In this document: piece by piece, positions 20,969 through 30,666 of the stretch
How positions within the stretch are numbered: the stretch's first letter is position 1
Layout: each line of letters starts with the position of its first letter
Source: Gemmatimonadota bacterium
GTDB taxonomy: Bacteria; Gemmatimonadota; Gemmatimonadetes; Gemmatimonadales; Gemmatimonadaceae
Direction: 5' to 3'
NCBI GenBank assembly: GCA_028287345.1
Contig: JAQBPV010000485.1
Span: forward strand, 1-47,923
DNA: 47,923 bases
Program-made: the position numbers and the translations under genes
The notes under the pieces: generated by a model
What the model was told of the DNA's origin: nothing
Databases searched by the model: none
Seen by the model: the letters and a program-made list of their open reading frames with translations, nothing else

Positions 20969-21349
20969 ATGCCACGGAAAGCAAAGCCAAAGGATGCGGC
21001 CGGCGTCCCGATCGTCAACGTCGCGCTCGCGATTCAGGAGCGGGCGAAGCGCATCGGTCCACCGGCCAAGACGATCGAGCTGAGAGCCACACAGACGGGC
21101 TACTACGGTATCCGCGGACTCGCGGACATCGTGACGCCCGGCCAGGTGTTCCCGTTCGCGGTCAAGGATCTCCAGCCCGCAGGCACGGTGAAAGGCCGCG
21201 AGCAGGTCACGGTCGATGGCACGATGTACGACCTCCCGTCATGGACGACGCTCGCGAGTGCGCCGGTCCGGAATGACGACGACGAGGATGATGAGGACGA
21301 ATACGAAACCACTCCTGCGTCGCGCGATACGAGCGACGACGTGATCTAA
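20969..21349 (+). CDS. Small head/neck-region protein with acidic tail
   Basis: A 126-residue protein. The ATG at 20969 has GTGAGGA upstream at 5 bases; GTG at 20948 is a possible earlier start. A basic N-terminus (PRKAKPKDA) is followed by a small beta domain (LRATQTGYYGIRGLADIVTPGQVFPF), resembling short phage head proteins. The C-terminus is a run of Asp and Glu (about 104-113). Probably a structural accessory; exact role unknown. Confidence 0.6.
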   Translation: MPRKAKPKDAAGVPIVNVALAIQERAKRIGPPAKTIELRATQTGYYGIRGLADIVTPGQVFPFAVKDLQPAGTVKGREQVTVDGTMYDLPSWTTLASAPVRNDDDEDDEDEYETTPASRDTSDDVI

Positions 21350-21365
21350 CGACTGCGAGGATCGC

Positions 21366-21728
21366 ATGGCCGTCATTGCCCCGACCATCACCACGCTCGA
21401 GACGCTGTACGGCCACGCCCATCAGGTGAGTTGGGGGCCGTTCGCGGCGGGCGACACGTTTACCCCCTACCCGAATCCGGGCAGCGCGGACCGCTCCATC
21501 CACGTCTTCGGCACGTTCGGCGCATCGACAATCACCGTCGTTGGCTCGAACGAAACCGCGACACCGACGAGCATGGTGGCGCTGCATGACCCGTCCGGGA
21601 CCGCAATCTCGATTACGGCGGCGGGCATCACGCAAATCAGCGAGGTCACGAACTGGATCGCGCCGGTCTGCACGGGCGGTGCGGCATCAGGCATGACCGC
21701 CGCGCTCGTCATCCGCCGTCCGCTCTAA
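21366..21728 (+). CDS. Small virion protein, 120 residues
   Basis: A strand-rich protein (HVFGTFGASTITVVGSNETATPTSMVALHDPSGT) of a type often found after capsid genes. The alternation of short beta strands and a final TAALVIRRPL suggest a beta-sandwich decoration or head-completion protein. It directly abuts the following gene. Confidence 0.55.
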   Translation: MAVIAPTITTLETLYGHAHQVSWGPFAAGDTFTPYPNPGSADRSIHVFGTFGASTITVVGSNETATPTSMVALHDPSGTAISITAAGITQISEVTNWIAPVCTGGAASGMTAALVIRRPL

Positions 21729-23648
21729 GTGACAGCCATCGCGACGGTTGCCTCCGGCAATTGGGATGTGCCCTTTGGCACGGCCGGAACACCGTGGAGT
21801 GCGGCGGGCTCCGGTACGGGTGGGATCCCTGGCGCTGGTGACACGATCACCAACGGCAACATCGCACACACCGTCACGATCCCGGCTGGCGTCTCTGCTG
21901 TGATTGGCGTAGCTGGTGTGTTCGGGACCGCCGTCACGATCAGCGGCGGCAATGGACTGACTGTCCCTGCGTTCATCATCAACGGGACGCTCAAGACCTA
22001 CGGGACAATCCTGTGGGGGAACCGTCGCATCCACGGCGGCGCTGGTGGCATCCTTGAATTCGACAAGGGGACGCATGCGACCGCGGTGACATTGGCCGGA
22101 ACAACGAACGGCGCGGTCAACTGCAAGCTGATGGATGCGGTCGCGAACGTCCCGACGCCTGCCAGTCCGTTCATCATTCAAGGGGCAACGGGCCAGTCGA
22201 ACAGCGGCCATTGCGTGACGACGGGCGGGTTCACGAACTGCGCGCAGTGTGACATCACCGCGATCGAGTTGAAGCGGCTCGGGAACGCGACCACGCCGGC
22301 ATGGTTGACCGGGATTGTCTCCTCCGGCGACGTCATGCGCGTCGGCCGGATGATTACGGACAGTTGCTACGACTTGGTCGCCTGCCAGTCGAACATCGAC
22401 ACGAATTGCATCTACTCGTTCACCAACGTGACCGAGAACAATCCGCAGTCGAACGTCACGACGGGGATCTCGCTCCATATCCGGAGCGTCAGCGGCGCGA
22501 GCATCACGGGCACTCGGCAACTGGTCCACTGCCGGTTACGCCGCAACCTCAAGAACTACGGCATCAAGCTCAAGCTGTCGGACGTCGTGATTGACCTCGG
22601 CACGGGCGCGAACAACGCGATTGAGAGCTCGAACGCCACGAGCTCGTTCAGCACGATTGACAATCTCGTGACGCGGCATGGGCAGGCGACGCCGATGATG
22701 CTGTCGCCGGGCGACGTCATGAACAGTGCCTACGCACTCGCGACGGGCATCAATACGCGGTGGTGGGGCTTCTCGAGCGGGTGGGACGCAACCGCTGGCG
22801 ATATCACGGTCAACAACTGCATCACGCAGCGCGTCGGCGGCGACAGCGATGGCGACCCGTTCATCAAGAGCTCGAACCCCACCGCGGTGCAGCGGTACGT
22901 CTTCCGCAATTGCTTGTCGCTGCACAACGCGCTCAACCGATTGCAGGACACCGGGAAAATCGCCTCCCCGCTGGCGAATCCGTCCAACGAGCGGTGGAAC
23001 ATCGAGCGCTGCACGTGGGTGACTGGCGGTGGTGGTGGCGAAACCGCGATCAACTTCGGCGAGAACCAGTCGGTCGACGTTGGTACCGGTGTCATGGAGA
23101 GCATCAAGAACAATCTGGCCTTCTCCCCGACAGGGGCGGCAGGATCGGAGAAGTGGATATTGCGCGGCATCCTTGGTGCCGCGGGCTTCTTCCAGACGCC
23201 GATCCTGCTGGCCGCGAACTGCGACTACAATGGCGGGTTCAATCTCTCCACGGACGGATTCGGGAATCCGAACGGCTATCGGAGCCAGAACAACGCGTCC
23301 AACGTCGGGACCAGCGTTGGGGCGCATGATGTACGAGCGGATCCACAATTCCGCGATCCGCGCCTCCGGGACATTGGCCTCTGGTACGCCGACAAGACCG
23401 GCACCACGATCACCGGCAACGAGCAAGCGTGCGTTGACGGGGCCATGGCCGAGATGATGAAGGCCAACGACCTCACCGGCTACGACACCTACTACGACGT
23501 CGCGAACCTGTTCACCTACGTCTATGCCGGGTGGGCCCCGACCGCGGGGGCCTATCGCGGCACGGCCTCGGACGGCGGCACGATGGGCGCGGTGGCGTGG
23601 GCGTCTCTCGGATCGGGTACCACGATGATTCGTCGCCGGAGACGCTGA
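21729..23648 (+). CDS. Large beta-solenoid-like virion protein, 639 residues
   Basis: GTG start immediately after the previous stop. The N-terminus (NWDVPFGTAGTPWSAAGSGTGGIPGAGDTITNGNIAHTVTIPAGV) has the look of a G8-like or pectate-lyase-capping strand region. The central 400 residues are rich in Asn/Thr/Gly strand repeats typical of a right-handed beta-helix. Such a large surface-type protein between head and tail-tube genes is unusual for this layout; head fibre, decoration or second spike are options. The stop overlaps the next ATG. Confidence 0.55.
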   Translation: MTAIATVASGNWDVPFGTAGTPWSAAGSGTGGIPGAGDTITNGNIAHTVTIPAGVSAVIGVAGVFGTAVTISGGNGLTVPAFIINGTLKTYGTILWGNRRIHGGAGGILEFDKGTHATAVTLAGTTNGAVNCKLMDAVANVPTPASPFIIQGATGQSNSGHCVTTGGFTNCAQCDITAIELKRLGNATTPAWLTGIVSSGDVMRVGRMITDSCYDLVACQSNIDTNCIYSFTNVTENNPQSNVTTGISLHIRSVSGASITGTRQLVHCRLRRNLKNYGIKLKLSDVVIDLGTGANNAIESSNATSSFSTIDNLVTRHGQATPMMLSPGDVMNSAYALATGINTRWWGFSSGWDATAGDITVNNCITQRVGGDSDGDPFIKSSNPTAVQRYVFRNCLSLHNALNRLQDTGKIASPLANPSNERWNIERCTWVTGGGGGETAINFGENQSVDVGTGVMESIKNNLAFSPTGAAGSEKWILRGILGAAGFFQTPILLAANCDYNGGFNLSTDGFGNPNGYRSQNNASNVGTSVGAHDVRADPQFRDPRLRDIGLWYADKTGTTITGNEQACVDGAMAEMMKANDLTGYDTYYDVANLFTYVYAGWAPTAGAYRGTASDGGTMGAVAWASLGSGTTMIRRRRR

Positions 23649-24244
23649 TGGCGACCGACCTTGTCTCCGTGTACAACAGGGCGCTGAGCACCCTCGGCAA
23701 CTCCACCGAAGTGCAGAGCGCGGACGAGAACAGCCCCGAAGCGAACGCGTGCCGCCGATTCTACGAGGACGCGCGCGACGAGCTGCTGCAGGGCTTCCCA
23801 TGGCCGTTCGCGACCACGTCGGAAGCACTGGCGCTCGTCGAGAGCGAGCCAACGACGGAGTGGCTGTACTCGTATGCCTATCCCTCGGACTGCCTCAAGT
23901 TCGGGCGCATCCTTGGTGATACCCGCATCGAGACGGCCGAATCACGCGTGCCCTATGTGATCCGGGCTGGCTCGCTGATCTACACGGACCGCGTCGATGC
24001 AGTCGGTGAGTACGTCCAGTCAATCACGGACACCACGCTCTTTTCGCCCGTGTTCACGAAGGCATTGTCCCTTTTGCTGGCCAGCTACATCGCGCCACGT
24101 GTGACGGGGGGTGATCCCTACCAGTTGCAAATCAGGGCAGAAGCGTTGCAGGCGCGTGCGATGGCGTTTGCGCAGGCAAACTGCATCAACGAGGAGCAGC
24201 CGGACCAGTTGCCAGAGTCCGAGTTCATCCGGGCGCGCGACTGA
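23648..24244 (+). CDS. Tail tubular protein A (T7 gp11-like)
   Basis: A 198-residue protein with the standard features: SVYNRALSTLGN near the start, then ANACRRFYEDARDELLQGFPWPFAT, and WLYSYAYPSDCLKFGRI. It forms the ring joining portal to nozzle. Size and position, directly upstream of tail tube B, are as in T7-like podoviruses. Coupled on both sides by TGATG. Confidence 0.92.
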   Translation: MATDLVSVYNRALSTLGNSTEVQSADENSPEANACRRFYEDARDELLQGFPWPFATTSEALALVESEPTTEWLYSYAYPSDCLKFGRILGDTRIETAESRVPYVIRAGSLIYTDRVDAVGEYVQSITDTTLFSPVFTKALSLLLASYIAPRVTGGDPYQLQIRAEALQARAMAFAQANCINEEQPDQLPESEFIRARD

Positions 24245-26544
24245 TGGGCAATGTCTCGCAACACAGCTTCTCATCGGGTGAGGTCAGCCCGGCGTTGTAC
24301 GCGCGGACGGATCTCGGGAAGTACTCCACTGGCCTTCGCACCTGCCGCAACTTCATCGTGCGGAAACAGGGCGGACTTGATAACCGGCCCGGGACTGGGT
24401 ACGCCGGGCCGACGAGTGCGAGTGTGCGGATGTTGCCGTTCGTGTTCAACGACGCGCAGACCTGCCTTCTCGTCTTTACGAACCTGTCTGTTGCATTCGT
24501 GCGCAACGGGGCGTTCATCGCCTATTCACTCGCGACGCCGTACCTCGCGGCGGACCTATCCGCATTGCAGATCACACAGTCGGCGGACGTTGTCACCATC
24601 GTCCATCCGAGCTATCCGCCAGCCACGCTGTCGCGGTTCTCGGATACGAATTGGGTCTACGCGGCGATCTCGTTCGCGCCAAGCATCGCTGCGCCGGCCG
24701 GGTTCGCCCTCACCCCTGCGGCGAGCGGTGGGGTGTTCCATCGCTGGGTAGTGACGTCGCTCGGCTCCAACGGTGCGGAGAGCTACCCGACTGCCGTCCT
24801 TGGTGTCACGAGTGTCGAGGTCCCCCAGGCGCGGACCCTGTCGTGGACGCCGGTCGCTGGTGCGGTGGGCTACAACATCTACGCCGCCTACTACGGCAAC
24901 AGCTTCGGGCTGGTCGGAACTGCGGTTGATCCGTCGTTCTATGACGGAGGACTGACGCCGGATCTTTTCAACCAACCGCCAGCGGCTCGCTCACTGTTCG
25001 ATGCGGCGGGCGAATATCCGAGCGCGGCGAACTACTACCAAGGGCGTCAGTTGTTCGGCGGCCCGAACCTGCTCCCCGGTACGATCTACACGTCGCGCTC
25101 AGCCGATTACCAGAACTTCACGGTCTCCGTGCCGACGCAGGACGACGACGCGATTACGTTCGGCCTCGTCTCCAAGAAGGTCCAGCAGGTGCGGCATATC
25201 GTCGATGCGTCCTCGCTCCTCGTCCTGACGTCGGGCGGTGAATGGATCATCGGTGGCGATAGCTCGGGTGTGTTGCGTCCGACCGACATCAACGCGCTCC
25301 AGTTCTCGCAGCATGGGTCAAGCTTGCTCCCGCCTATCCTGATCGATCATCGGGTGATCTACGTGCAGGCGCGGCAGACCATTGTCCGCGACATCGCGCG
25401 GAACCCGAACACGGGCTACTCCGGCAATGACCTCACGATCATCTCGGGGCATCTGTTCGAGGGGCACACGATTGTCGACTGGTGCTATCAGGAATCCGCG
25501 TCGGTCATCTGGTGCGTCCGTGACGATGGTGTCCTCCTCGGCCTCACCACGGTCGACGAGCAGAACATCCTTGCATGGCACCGCCACGACACGCTGGGCA
25601 CGGTCGTCGGCATCTGCTGCATCCCCGAAGGCTCCGAGGATCGCGTCTATCTGGCCGTGACGCGGAACGGGGCGACGGGGATCGAGCGGATGCATTCGCG
25701 CTTCTTCACCGACATCGAAGACGCGGTGTTCCTCGACTCCAGCCTGACGTATGACGGGCGGAATACGGGAAGCACCACGATGACGCTCTCGGGTGGGACG
25801 GACTGGACGTTCGACGAGCTCCTGACCTGCACAGCGTCGGCGTCAACGTTCACTGCAGGCGATGTCGGGAACGCAGTGTTCTTGGACTTTCCGGACGGGA
25901 CGCAGATCCGCTTTGCGATCGCAGGCTACACGAGCGGGTCTATCGTGACCGGCTTTCCGCAGATGACGGTCCCGGCCGCTGACCGTGGCATTGCAACGAC
26001 GGACTGGGCGCGCGCGGTCGACGTCGTGTCGGGTCTGGACCATCTCGAGGGGCTGAGTCTCGGTGTATTCGCAGACGGCTACGTCGTCGCCTCGCCGAAC
26101 AACCCGCAGGTCACCACGGAATGCATCGTCTCGGGCGGCTCGATCACGCTGGACCGGCCGCATGCCTACATCCACGCCGGATTGCCGTTCGTGTCGGATA
26201 TGGGCCTGCTCGACCTGGATACGCCCGAAGGCCAGTCGATGCGCGACAAGACGCTCCTCATCAACCGCGTCACGCTCGAGGTCAACGCGACGCGCGGTGT
26301 GTTCGCGGGTGGGAGTGAACCCGCCGACGATGGCACCTCGGGCCTCTTCGAGTTGAAGCTCAGGGACACCGAGGACTACAGCACGCCCGTGTCGCAGGTG
26401 GTCGGGGCGATCAAGCAGGCGGTGCAGAACAATTGGGACCAGCGGATCAACGGTCGCGTATTCGTGCGGCAGGTCGATCCGGTGCCGCTCACGATTCTCG
26501 CGGTGATCCCGTCCGGCAATATCCCTCCCGCGGCCACGAGGTAG
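24244..26544 (+). CDS. Tail tubular protein B (T7 gp12-like nozzle)
   Basis: A 766-residue protein. The N-terminal block HSFSSGEVSPALYARTDLGKYSTGLRTCRNFIVRKQGGLDNRPGTGY is diagnostic for the podovirus nozzle family. Long strand-rich regions follow, and the C-terminal LTILAVIPSGNI is also typical. It makes the tip of the short tail and carries the fibres. Length is normal. It establishes podovirus morphology for this phage. Confidence 0.94.
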   Translation: MGNVSQHSFSSGEVSPALYARTDLGKYSTGLRTCRNFIVRKQGGLDNRPGTGYAGPTSASVRMLPFVFNDAQTCLLVFTNLSVAFVRNGAFIAYSLATPYLAADLSALQITQSADVVTIVHPSYPPATLSRFSDTNWVYAAISFAPSIAAPAGFALTPAASGGVFHRWVVTSLGSNGAESYPTAVLGVTSVEVPQARTLSWTPVAGAVGYNIYAAYYGNSFGLVGTAVDPSFYDGGLTPDLFNQPPAARSLFDAAGEYPSAANYYQGRQLFGGPNLLPGTIYTSRSADYQNFTVSVPTQDDDAITFGLVSKKVQQVRHIVDASSLLVLTSGGEWIIGGDSSGVLRPTDINALQFSQHGSSLLPPILIDHRVIYVQARQTIVRDIARNPNTGYSGNDLTIISGHLFEGHTIVDWCYQESASVIWCVRDDGVLLGLTTVDEQNILAWHRHDTLGTVVGICCIPEGSEDRVYLAVTRNGATGIERMHSRFFTDIEDAVFLDSSLTYDGRNTGSTTMTLSGGTDWTFDELLTCTASASTFTAGDVGNAVFLDFPDGTQIRFAIAGYTSGSIVTGFPQMTVPAADRGIATTDWARAVDVVSGLDHLEGLSLGVFADGYVVASPNNPQVTTECIVSGGSITLDRPHAYIHAGLPFVSDMGLLDLDTPEGQSMRDKTLLINRVTLEVNATRGVFAGGSEPADDGTSGLFELKLRDTEDYSTPVSQVVGAIKQAVQNNWDQRINGRVFVRQVDPVPLTILAVIPSGNIPPAATR

Positions 26545-26547
26545 GAC

Positions 26548-27066
26548 ATGGGTGTCACAGCGGGGATTCTCCAAGCAGCGCAGACGACCACGACCTTCCT
26601 CGGCCAGCGGCAGGAAGCGTCGGCGCTGCGCGACTCAGCCGCGTTCGATACGGCGCAGGGCAACTACTTGGCCGGCGAAGCGACGTCGCGCGGCGAGTTC
26701 GACGCGTCTCGTCGTGCGGTGGCTGGTCGTCAAATGGTCGGTGCGCAACGAGCTGCCGCCGCCGCTTCAGGCATCGACGCGAATAGCGGGAGTGCCGCAT
26801 CGATTCAGGCGGACGAGGCGGGGCTGTCTGCCTTCGATGAGCAGATGATCCGCAACAACGCGGCGCGTGAAGCGTGGGGGTTCAAGGCGCAATCCACGCT
26901 GAATGCCGCTGCTAACGAGAACGAGGCTCGAGCAAAAGTCCGCGATAGCTACTCGACGTTGCTCACTGGCGCGGGGAAGACGTACAACATGTTCGGGGGC
27001 AATTCCAGCAAGTCGAGCACAAAGCAGGTTCCGGCCGATGGCTTCCAAGACGCGAGCCGCCGCTGA
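26548..27066 (+). CDS. Internal virion protein (T7 gp14-like)
   Basis: A 172-residue, Ala/Gln-rich helical protein. The pattern QRQEASALRDSAAFDTAQGNYLAGEA, then VGAQRAAAAASGIDANSGSA, is that of gp14-like core proteins, which are ejected into the outer membrane at infection. It is the first of three to four consecutive ejection-protein candidates. Confidence 0.8.
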   Translation: MGVTAGILQAAQTTTTFLGQRQEASALRDSAAFDTAQGNYLAGEATSRGEFDASRRAVAGRQMVGAQRAAAAASGIDANSGSAASIQADEAGLSAFDEQMIRNNAAREAWGFKAQSTLNAAANENEARAKVRDSYSTLLTGAGKTYNMFGGNSSKSSTKQVPADGFQDASRR

Positions 27067-28736
27067 TGGCGAGCCTGCCGATCACGACCGGCCGAGCGGT
27101 TGCGCCGAACGCAACGCCGCAACTGCGCGCGCCCGTACAGGCGTTCGGGGGCGGCTCTGCGGCGCGTCCGGTGGACCTGTCAGGGACAGCGAACCTCGCG
27201 GCGGACATCTACCATCAGGAACGCCAGCAGGCGGACCAGATCGCGGTCCTCGATGCGGCGTCGAAGCTGTCCACGCTCGAGACGGACCGGCTGTGGAATG
27301 AGAAGGACGGCGCGCTCAACGCTCGCGGCAAGGATGCGTTCGGCGTACCCGAGCGACTCGCGGCGGACTGGGAGAAAGGCGTCTCCGATATCGAGAAGGG
27401 GCTGACGACGGACGGGCAGAAGATCCGGTTCCGTCAGGCCGCGCAAGCACACTGGAACGCGGTGAACGAGCAGGTGACGAGCCACGTCGCCAAGGAACGA
27501 GTTGCGTACGCGAACGAACGCACGACGTCGTATGTCGAAGCTGAGCTAAATGCGGCCATTGCGAGCTTCGCTGATCCCAAGCGGGTCGACGAGAGTATCG
27601 CCAATCAGGTCGCGGCCATCACGGACCAAGGCCGCCGTGCAGGCAAGTCACCCGAATGGATCGCCGAGCACACGCAGAAGGTGACGTCACAGACGCGGTA
27701 CAACGTGCTGCGCCAGTACCTCGATACGGGCAAGGACTTGGCAGGCTCGCAGTACTTCGAGCAGCACAAGCGCGAGTTGCGTGGTGCGGACCTCATCAAC
27801 GCGGAGCGGCTGACCGAGGCGGGCAGTGTGCGGGCCGCGTCACAGCAGGCGGCAGACCGCATCGGCAAAGAAACGACGGACCTCACGGCCGGACTCGCGG
27901 CGGCCGCACAGATCGCCGATCCTCGCGTGCGCGACGAGACAGAAGATCGTGTGCGCCGCCACTTCGCCGACATCGCGGTCGCGAGACGACAGAAGCAGCA
28001 GGACGCACTTGACAAGGCGAACGACATCATCGAGCAGACGAACGGCGACATCGACAAGGTGCCGCTCTCGCTGCGCGTGGACATGAGTCCGTCCGACCTG
28101 CGCGCACTGCGCCACACGGCAGACGGGATCAGAAACCCGAAGGACCCCGGCAACCCGGACGCCTTCATGCACTACGCGTCGTTGAACGGGCTGAATCCCG
28201 CCGCGACGAAGGAGTTTCTCAACCTCAACGTGCTCAAGGTCGCGAAGGCCGAGGGACTGTCGAACGGCGAAGCCATGCGCCTGCTGTCCATGCAGCGCGT
28301 GGCACGCGGACAGGACGTGCGCGGCGATGCGACCGAGGAACGTCGAGCTGCCGCACACGCGGCAGAGGCGGAAAAGCTGCGGTTCGAGCGCGAGAACGCG
28401 CTGCTCAAGGCTGTGAATGCACACGGTGGCATGGGTGCCAACCTGTCGGCAGACGACAAGAAAGCACTGGACGCGGAAGTAAAGCGCATCAAGCAGCACT
28501 ACAACGCGCTCCAAGCCGCAGAAGGCATCGCGCCGGTCAGTGCAACTGTCTCGCCGCAGGCCGGTACCGCCCCACACGGCGATGTGGACTTTCGTGCCGC
28601 TGGCGTGCTGCACCCGCTGACGCCCGTACCGGAAGCATGGCAGGCGCGCGTGTTGGCGGACCCGAAATACAAGAAGTTCCTCGCGGACGGCGGATACGAC
28701 GTCGGGTCGGTGAAGCCGTTGCCGGTGGCGAAATGA
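27066..28736 (+). CDS. Internal virion protein (T7 gp15-like position)
   Basis: A 556-residue, almost wholly helical protein rich in Ala, Gln, Glu and Lys, with a Pro/Gly-rich N-terminal 40 residues. The segment ARGKDAFGVPERLAADWEKGVSDIEKGL and later HYASLNGLNPAATKEFLN resemble gp15-like ejection proteins in related podoviruses. It probably forms part of the trans-envelope channel. Assignment rests on position and composition more than strong motif. Confidence 0.7.
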   Translation: MASLPITTGRAVAPNATPQLRAPVQAFGGGSAARPVDLSGTANLAADIYHQERQQADQIAVLDAASKLSTLETDRLWNEKDGALNARGKDAFGVPERLAADWEKGVSDIEKGLTTDGQKIRFRQAAQAHWNAVNEQVTSHVAKERVAYANERTTSYVEAELNAAIASFADPKRVDESIANQVAAITDQGRRAGKSPEWIAEHTQKVTSQTRYNVLRQYLDTGKDLAGSQYFEQHKRELRGADLINAERLTEAGSVRAASQQAADRIGKETTDLTAGLAAAAQIADPRVRDETEDRVRRHFADIAVARRQKQQDALDKANDIIEQTNGDIDKVPLSLRVDMSPSDLRALRHTADGIRNPKDPGNPDAFMHYASLNGLNPAATKEFLNLNVLKVAKAEGLSNGEAMRLLSMQRVARGQDVRGDATEERRAAAHAAEAEKLRFERENALLKAVNAHGGMGANLSADDKKALDAEVKRIKQHYNALQAAEGIAPVSATVSPQAGTAPHGDVDFRAAGVLHPLTPVPEAWQARVLADPKYKKFLADGGYDVGSVKPLPVAK

Positions 28737-30661
28737 TGGATCTCGAAGACGGCCCCAAAAAGCCAAAGAAGAAGGAGCCACCGCATCCATTCTCGCCTGA
28801 AGCGTATGACGCGGCGCAACCGACTGGCATCACGCGCGGACTGTCGCCGGCCGAGTTCGACCAGGCGCAGGGCATGACGCCGACGCAGCTCAAGGCGTGG
28901 AAACTCCCGCCGATGGACGAAGCGGTGAAGTTCGCCCCTCGCGACATGACGCGGACGCCTCGCGTGAAGGGAGCCGATCCGACTGAGAAGGGAACGCCGC
29001 TCGCGCCGTTCAATGTGGCTGACCCGACGACCTACGCGAATCCGATCTTGCGGCAGGTCATCAACCCGGCGCTGGAGAACCCGTTCACGACGGCGGCCGT
29101 TGGTGTGGCTCCGTTCGCGGCGGCTGGCGTCTCTCCCGCACTCGGCGTTGCGGCGGCTGTTGCCGTGACCGCGCCGATGGTATGGAATGTGGCGAAGTAC
29201 GGCTACACGAAAGCGTCCGAAATGATGATGACGCCAGAGGACCGCGCCAAGTCCGAAGCGGATCCGCACCGCGTTTCAGGTGAGGCAGCGGCAGTGCAAG
29301 CGCTGATGCTCGGCCTCGGCCCGCTGATCCACGTCGGGATGAAGTCCGCGGGCGGTCCATCAATTGGAGCAGGGATGATGGAAGCTGGCGCGGAAGGACT
29401 CGCTGGCATGAAGTCACGGTTCTTCGAGAGTGAGGCAGGCGCTACGACGCTCGGCGCGACAGCGGCGCGGCACGGTGTGGCAGCGGATGCAAGCCCGTAC
29501 CCGCCTGACTCGCCGCTGGCCGTGAAGTGGCAGGAGGCGCACACCGCCGCAACGGAATCGTTCAAGGACGTCACGCCCGACGCTGTAGAGCCCTCGGTCG
29601 CAGATGCGATCAAGCCGCGCACACCGAAGAGTGAGCCGACTATCGACCGTTCGCAGTTCCACGTGGACGACAACATCCATTCCCAGTTACTCAATACGAG
29701 GAACGGGGCCGACATCGGAACACTCGGGTCGTTTCTCAAGGGATCCAAACTGCGCGCGCTGTTCGCCGACGTGCTGGAAACTCCTGTGATAAAGATGTCG
29801 GAGCCACCGGGCGGCACACCTGATGGTGTCGAATTCAAGGGCGGCCGTGGGGACTACAACGGCAAGGGCCATATTTTCGTGGCCCCGCAATCAGCAGAGG
29901 AGTTTATCCCAACGCTGTTGGAAGAAGCGGCTCACGAGATGCGTGTGCGTCGTGGTCGCATTGACGCCCCGCAAACGCTCGGTGAAGGATTCGATATCAA
30001 GGCATACGAGAATCTTCCGGCCGAACAGTCGGCGCGAAAGATGGTCGATCATGCGTTGCGGCTCCGCGACGTGGAGCCCGCGCCGGTGTCCGAGCCTGTC
30101 GCAGCGGGCACGGCACCAGCGCAGGCAGCGGTTGAAGGCACCGGACCGACGAAGGTTCGCGGCCTGTCGCGCGGCATCGAAGAGAAGGCGATCGAAGCGC
30201 GACTGACGCAAGGATTCGACGACCTGCCGAAGTACCAGCAGGTGAGCATGGCGGACCAAGCCGCGAAGGCCGCTGACCTGCTCTCCACTGACGCCGCACT
30301 GGCTCGCCGTGTGGCGCTCGGTGAGACACCTGCGCCCGATGGCGTGCTCCCGGAATCCGTCCTCGTCGCAGTGGAGAACAAGGCGATCGCAGACGGCGAC
30401 GTAGCCACACTCCGCGACCTCGCACACGGCAAACTGGCCGAGCAGGCGACCGAGATGGGCCAGCGCATCAGGACACTCGCCGAGCGCGACCCTGAGTCGC
30501 CCGTTGGTGCGATCAAGTCCGTCATCGAAGCGCGGAAGGCCACCACGAAGAGCGTGCCGAAGGCGACCGAGGCGGAAGTCAAAACGATGCGCGACATGAT
30601 CAGCAAGAGCGCCAAGAAGCCGAAGGACTGGAACGCGTTCGTCGACTCCCTCAAGTGCTGA
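28733..30661 (+). CDS. Large ejection protein / polyvalent-type virion protein, N-terminal member
   Basis: A 642-residue protein. The N-terminus is basic and Pro-rich (DGPKKPKKKEPPHPF). A hydrophobic stretch around residues 120-150 (AAVGVAPFAAAGVSPALGVAAAVAVTAPMVW) may span a membrane. A later segment, FIPTLLEEAAHEMRV (about residues 393-407), looks like a decayed HExxH metallopeptidase helix: the first His and Glu are there, the second His is Val. Together with the next gene it resembles a split gp16-like ejection protein. Start in an ATGA overlap; a second ATG follows in frame. Confidence 0.6.
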   Translation: MMDLEDGPKKPKKKEPPHPFSPEAYDAAQPTGITRGLSPAEFDQAQGMTPTQLKAWKLPPMDEAVKFAPRDMTRTPRVKGADPTEKGTPLAPFNVADPTTYANPILRQVINPALENPFTTAAVGVAPFAAAGVSPALGVAAAVAVTAPMVWNVAKYGYTKASEMMMTPEDRAKSEADPHRVSGEAAAVQALMLGLGPLIHVGMKSAGGPSIGAGMMEAGAEGLAGMKSRFFESEAGATTLGATAARHGVAADASPYPPDSPLAVKWQEAHTAATESFKDVTPDAVEPSVADAIKPRTPKSEPTIDRSQFHVDDNIHSQLLNTRNGADIGTLGSFLKGSKLRALFADVLETPVIKMSEPPGGTPDGVEFKGGRGDYNGKGHIFVAPQSAEEFIPTLLEEAAHEMRVRRGRIDAPQTLGEGFDIKAYENLPAEQSARKMVDHALRLRDVEPAPVSEPVAAGTAPAQAAVEGTGPTKVRGLSRGIEEKAIEARLTQGFDDLPKYQQVSMADQAAKAADLLSTDAALARRVALGETPAPDGVLPESVLVAVENKAIADGDVATLRDLAHGKLAEQATEMGQRIRTLAERDPESPVGAIKSVIEARKATTKSVPKATEAEVKTMRDMISKSAKKPKDWNAFVDSLKC

Positions 30662-30666
30662 CCTAG

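Noticed and set aside
22536-23852. Minus-strand open frame of over 430 codons
   Set aside because: Arg-rich shadow of the beta-solenoid and tail tube A genes.
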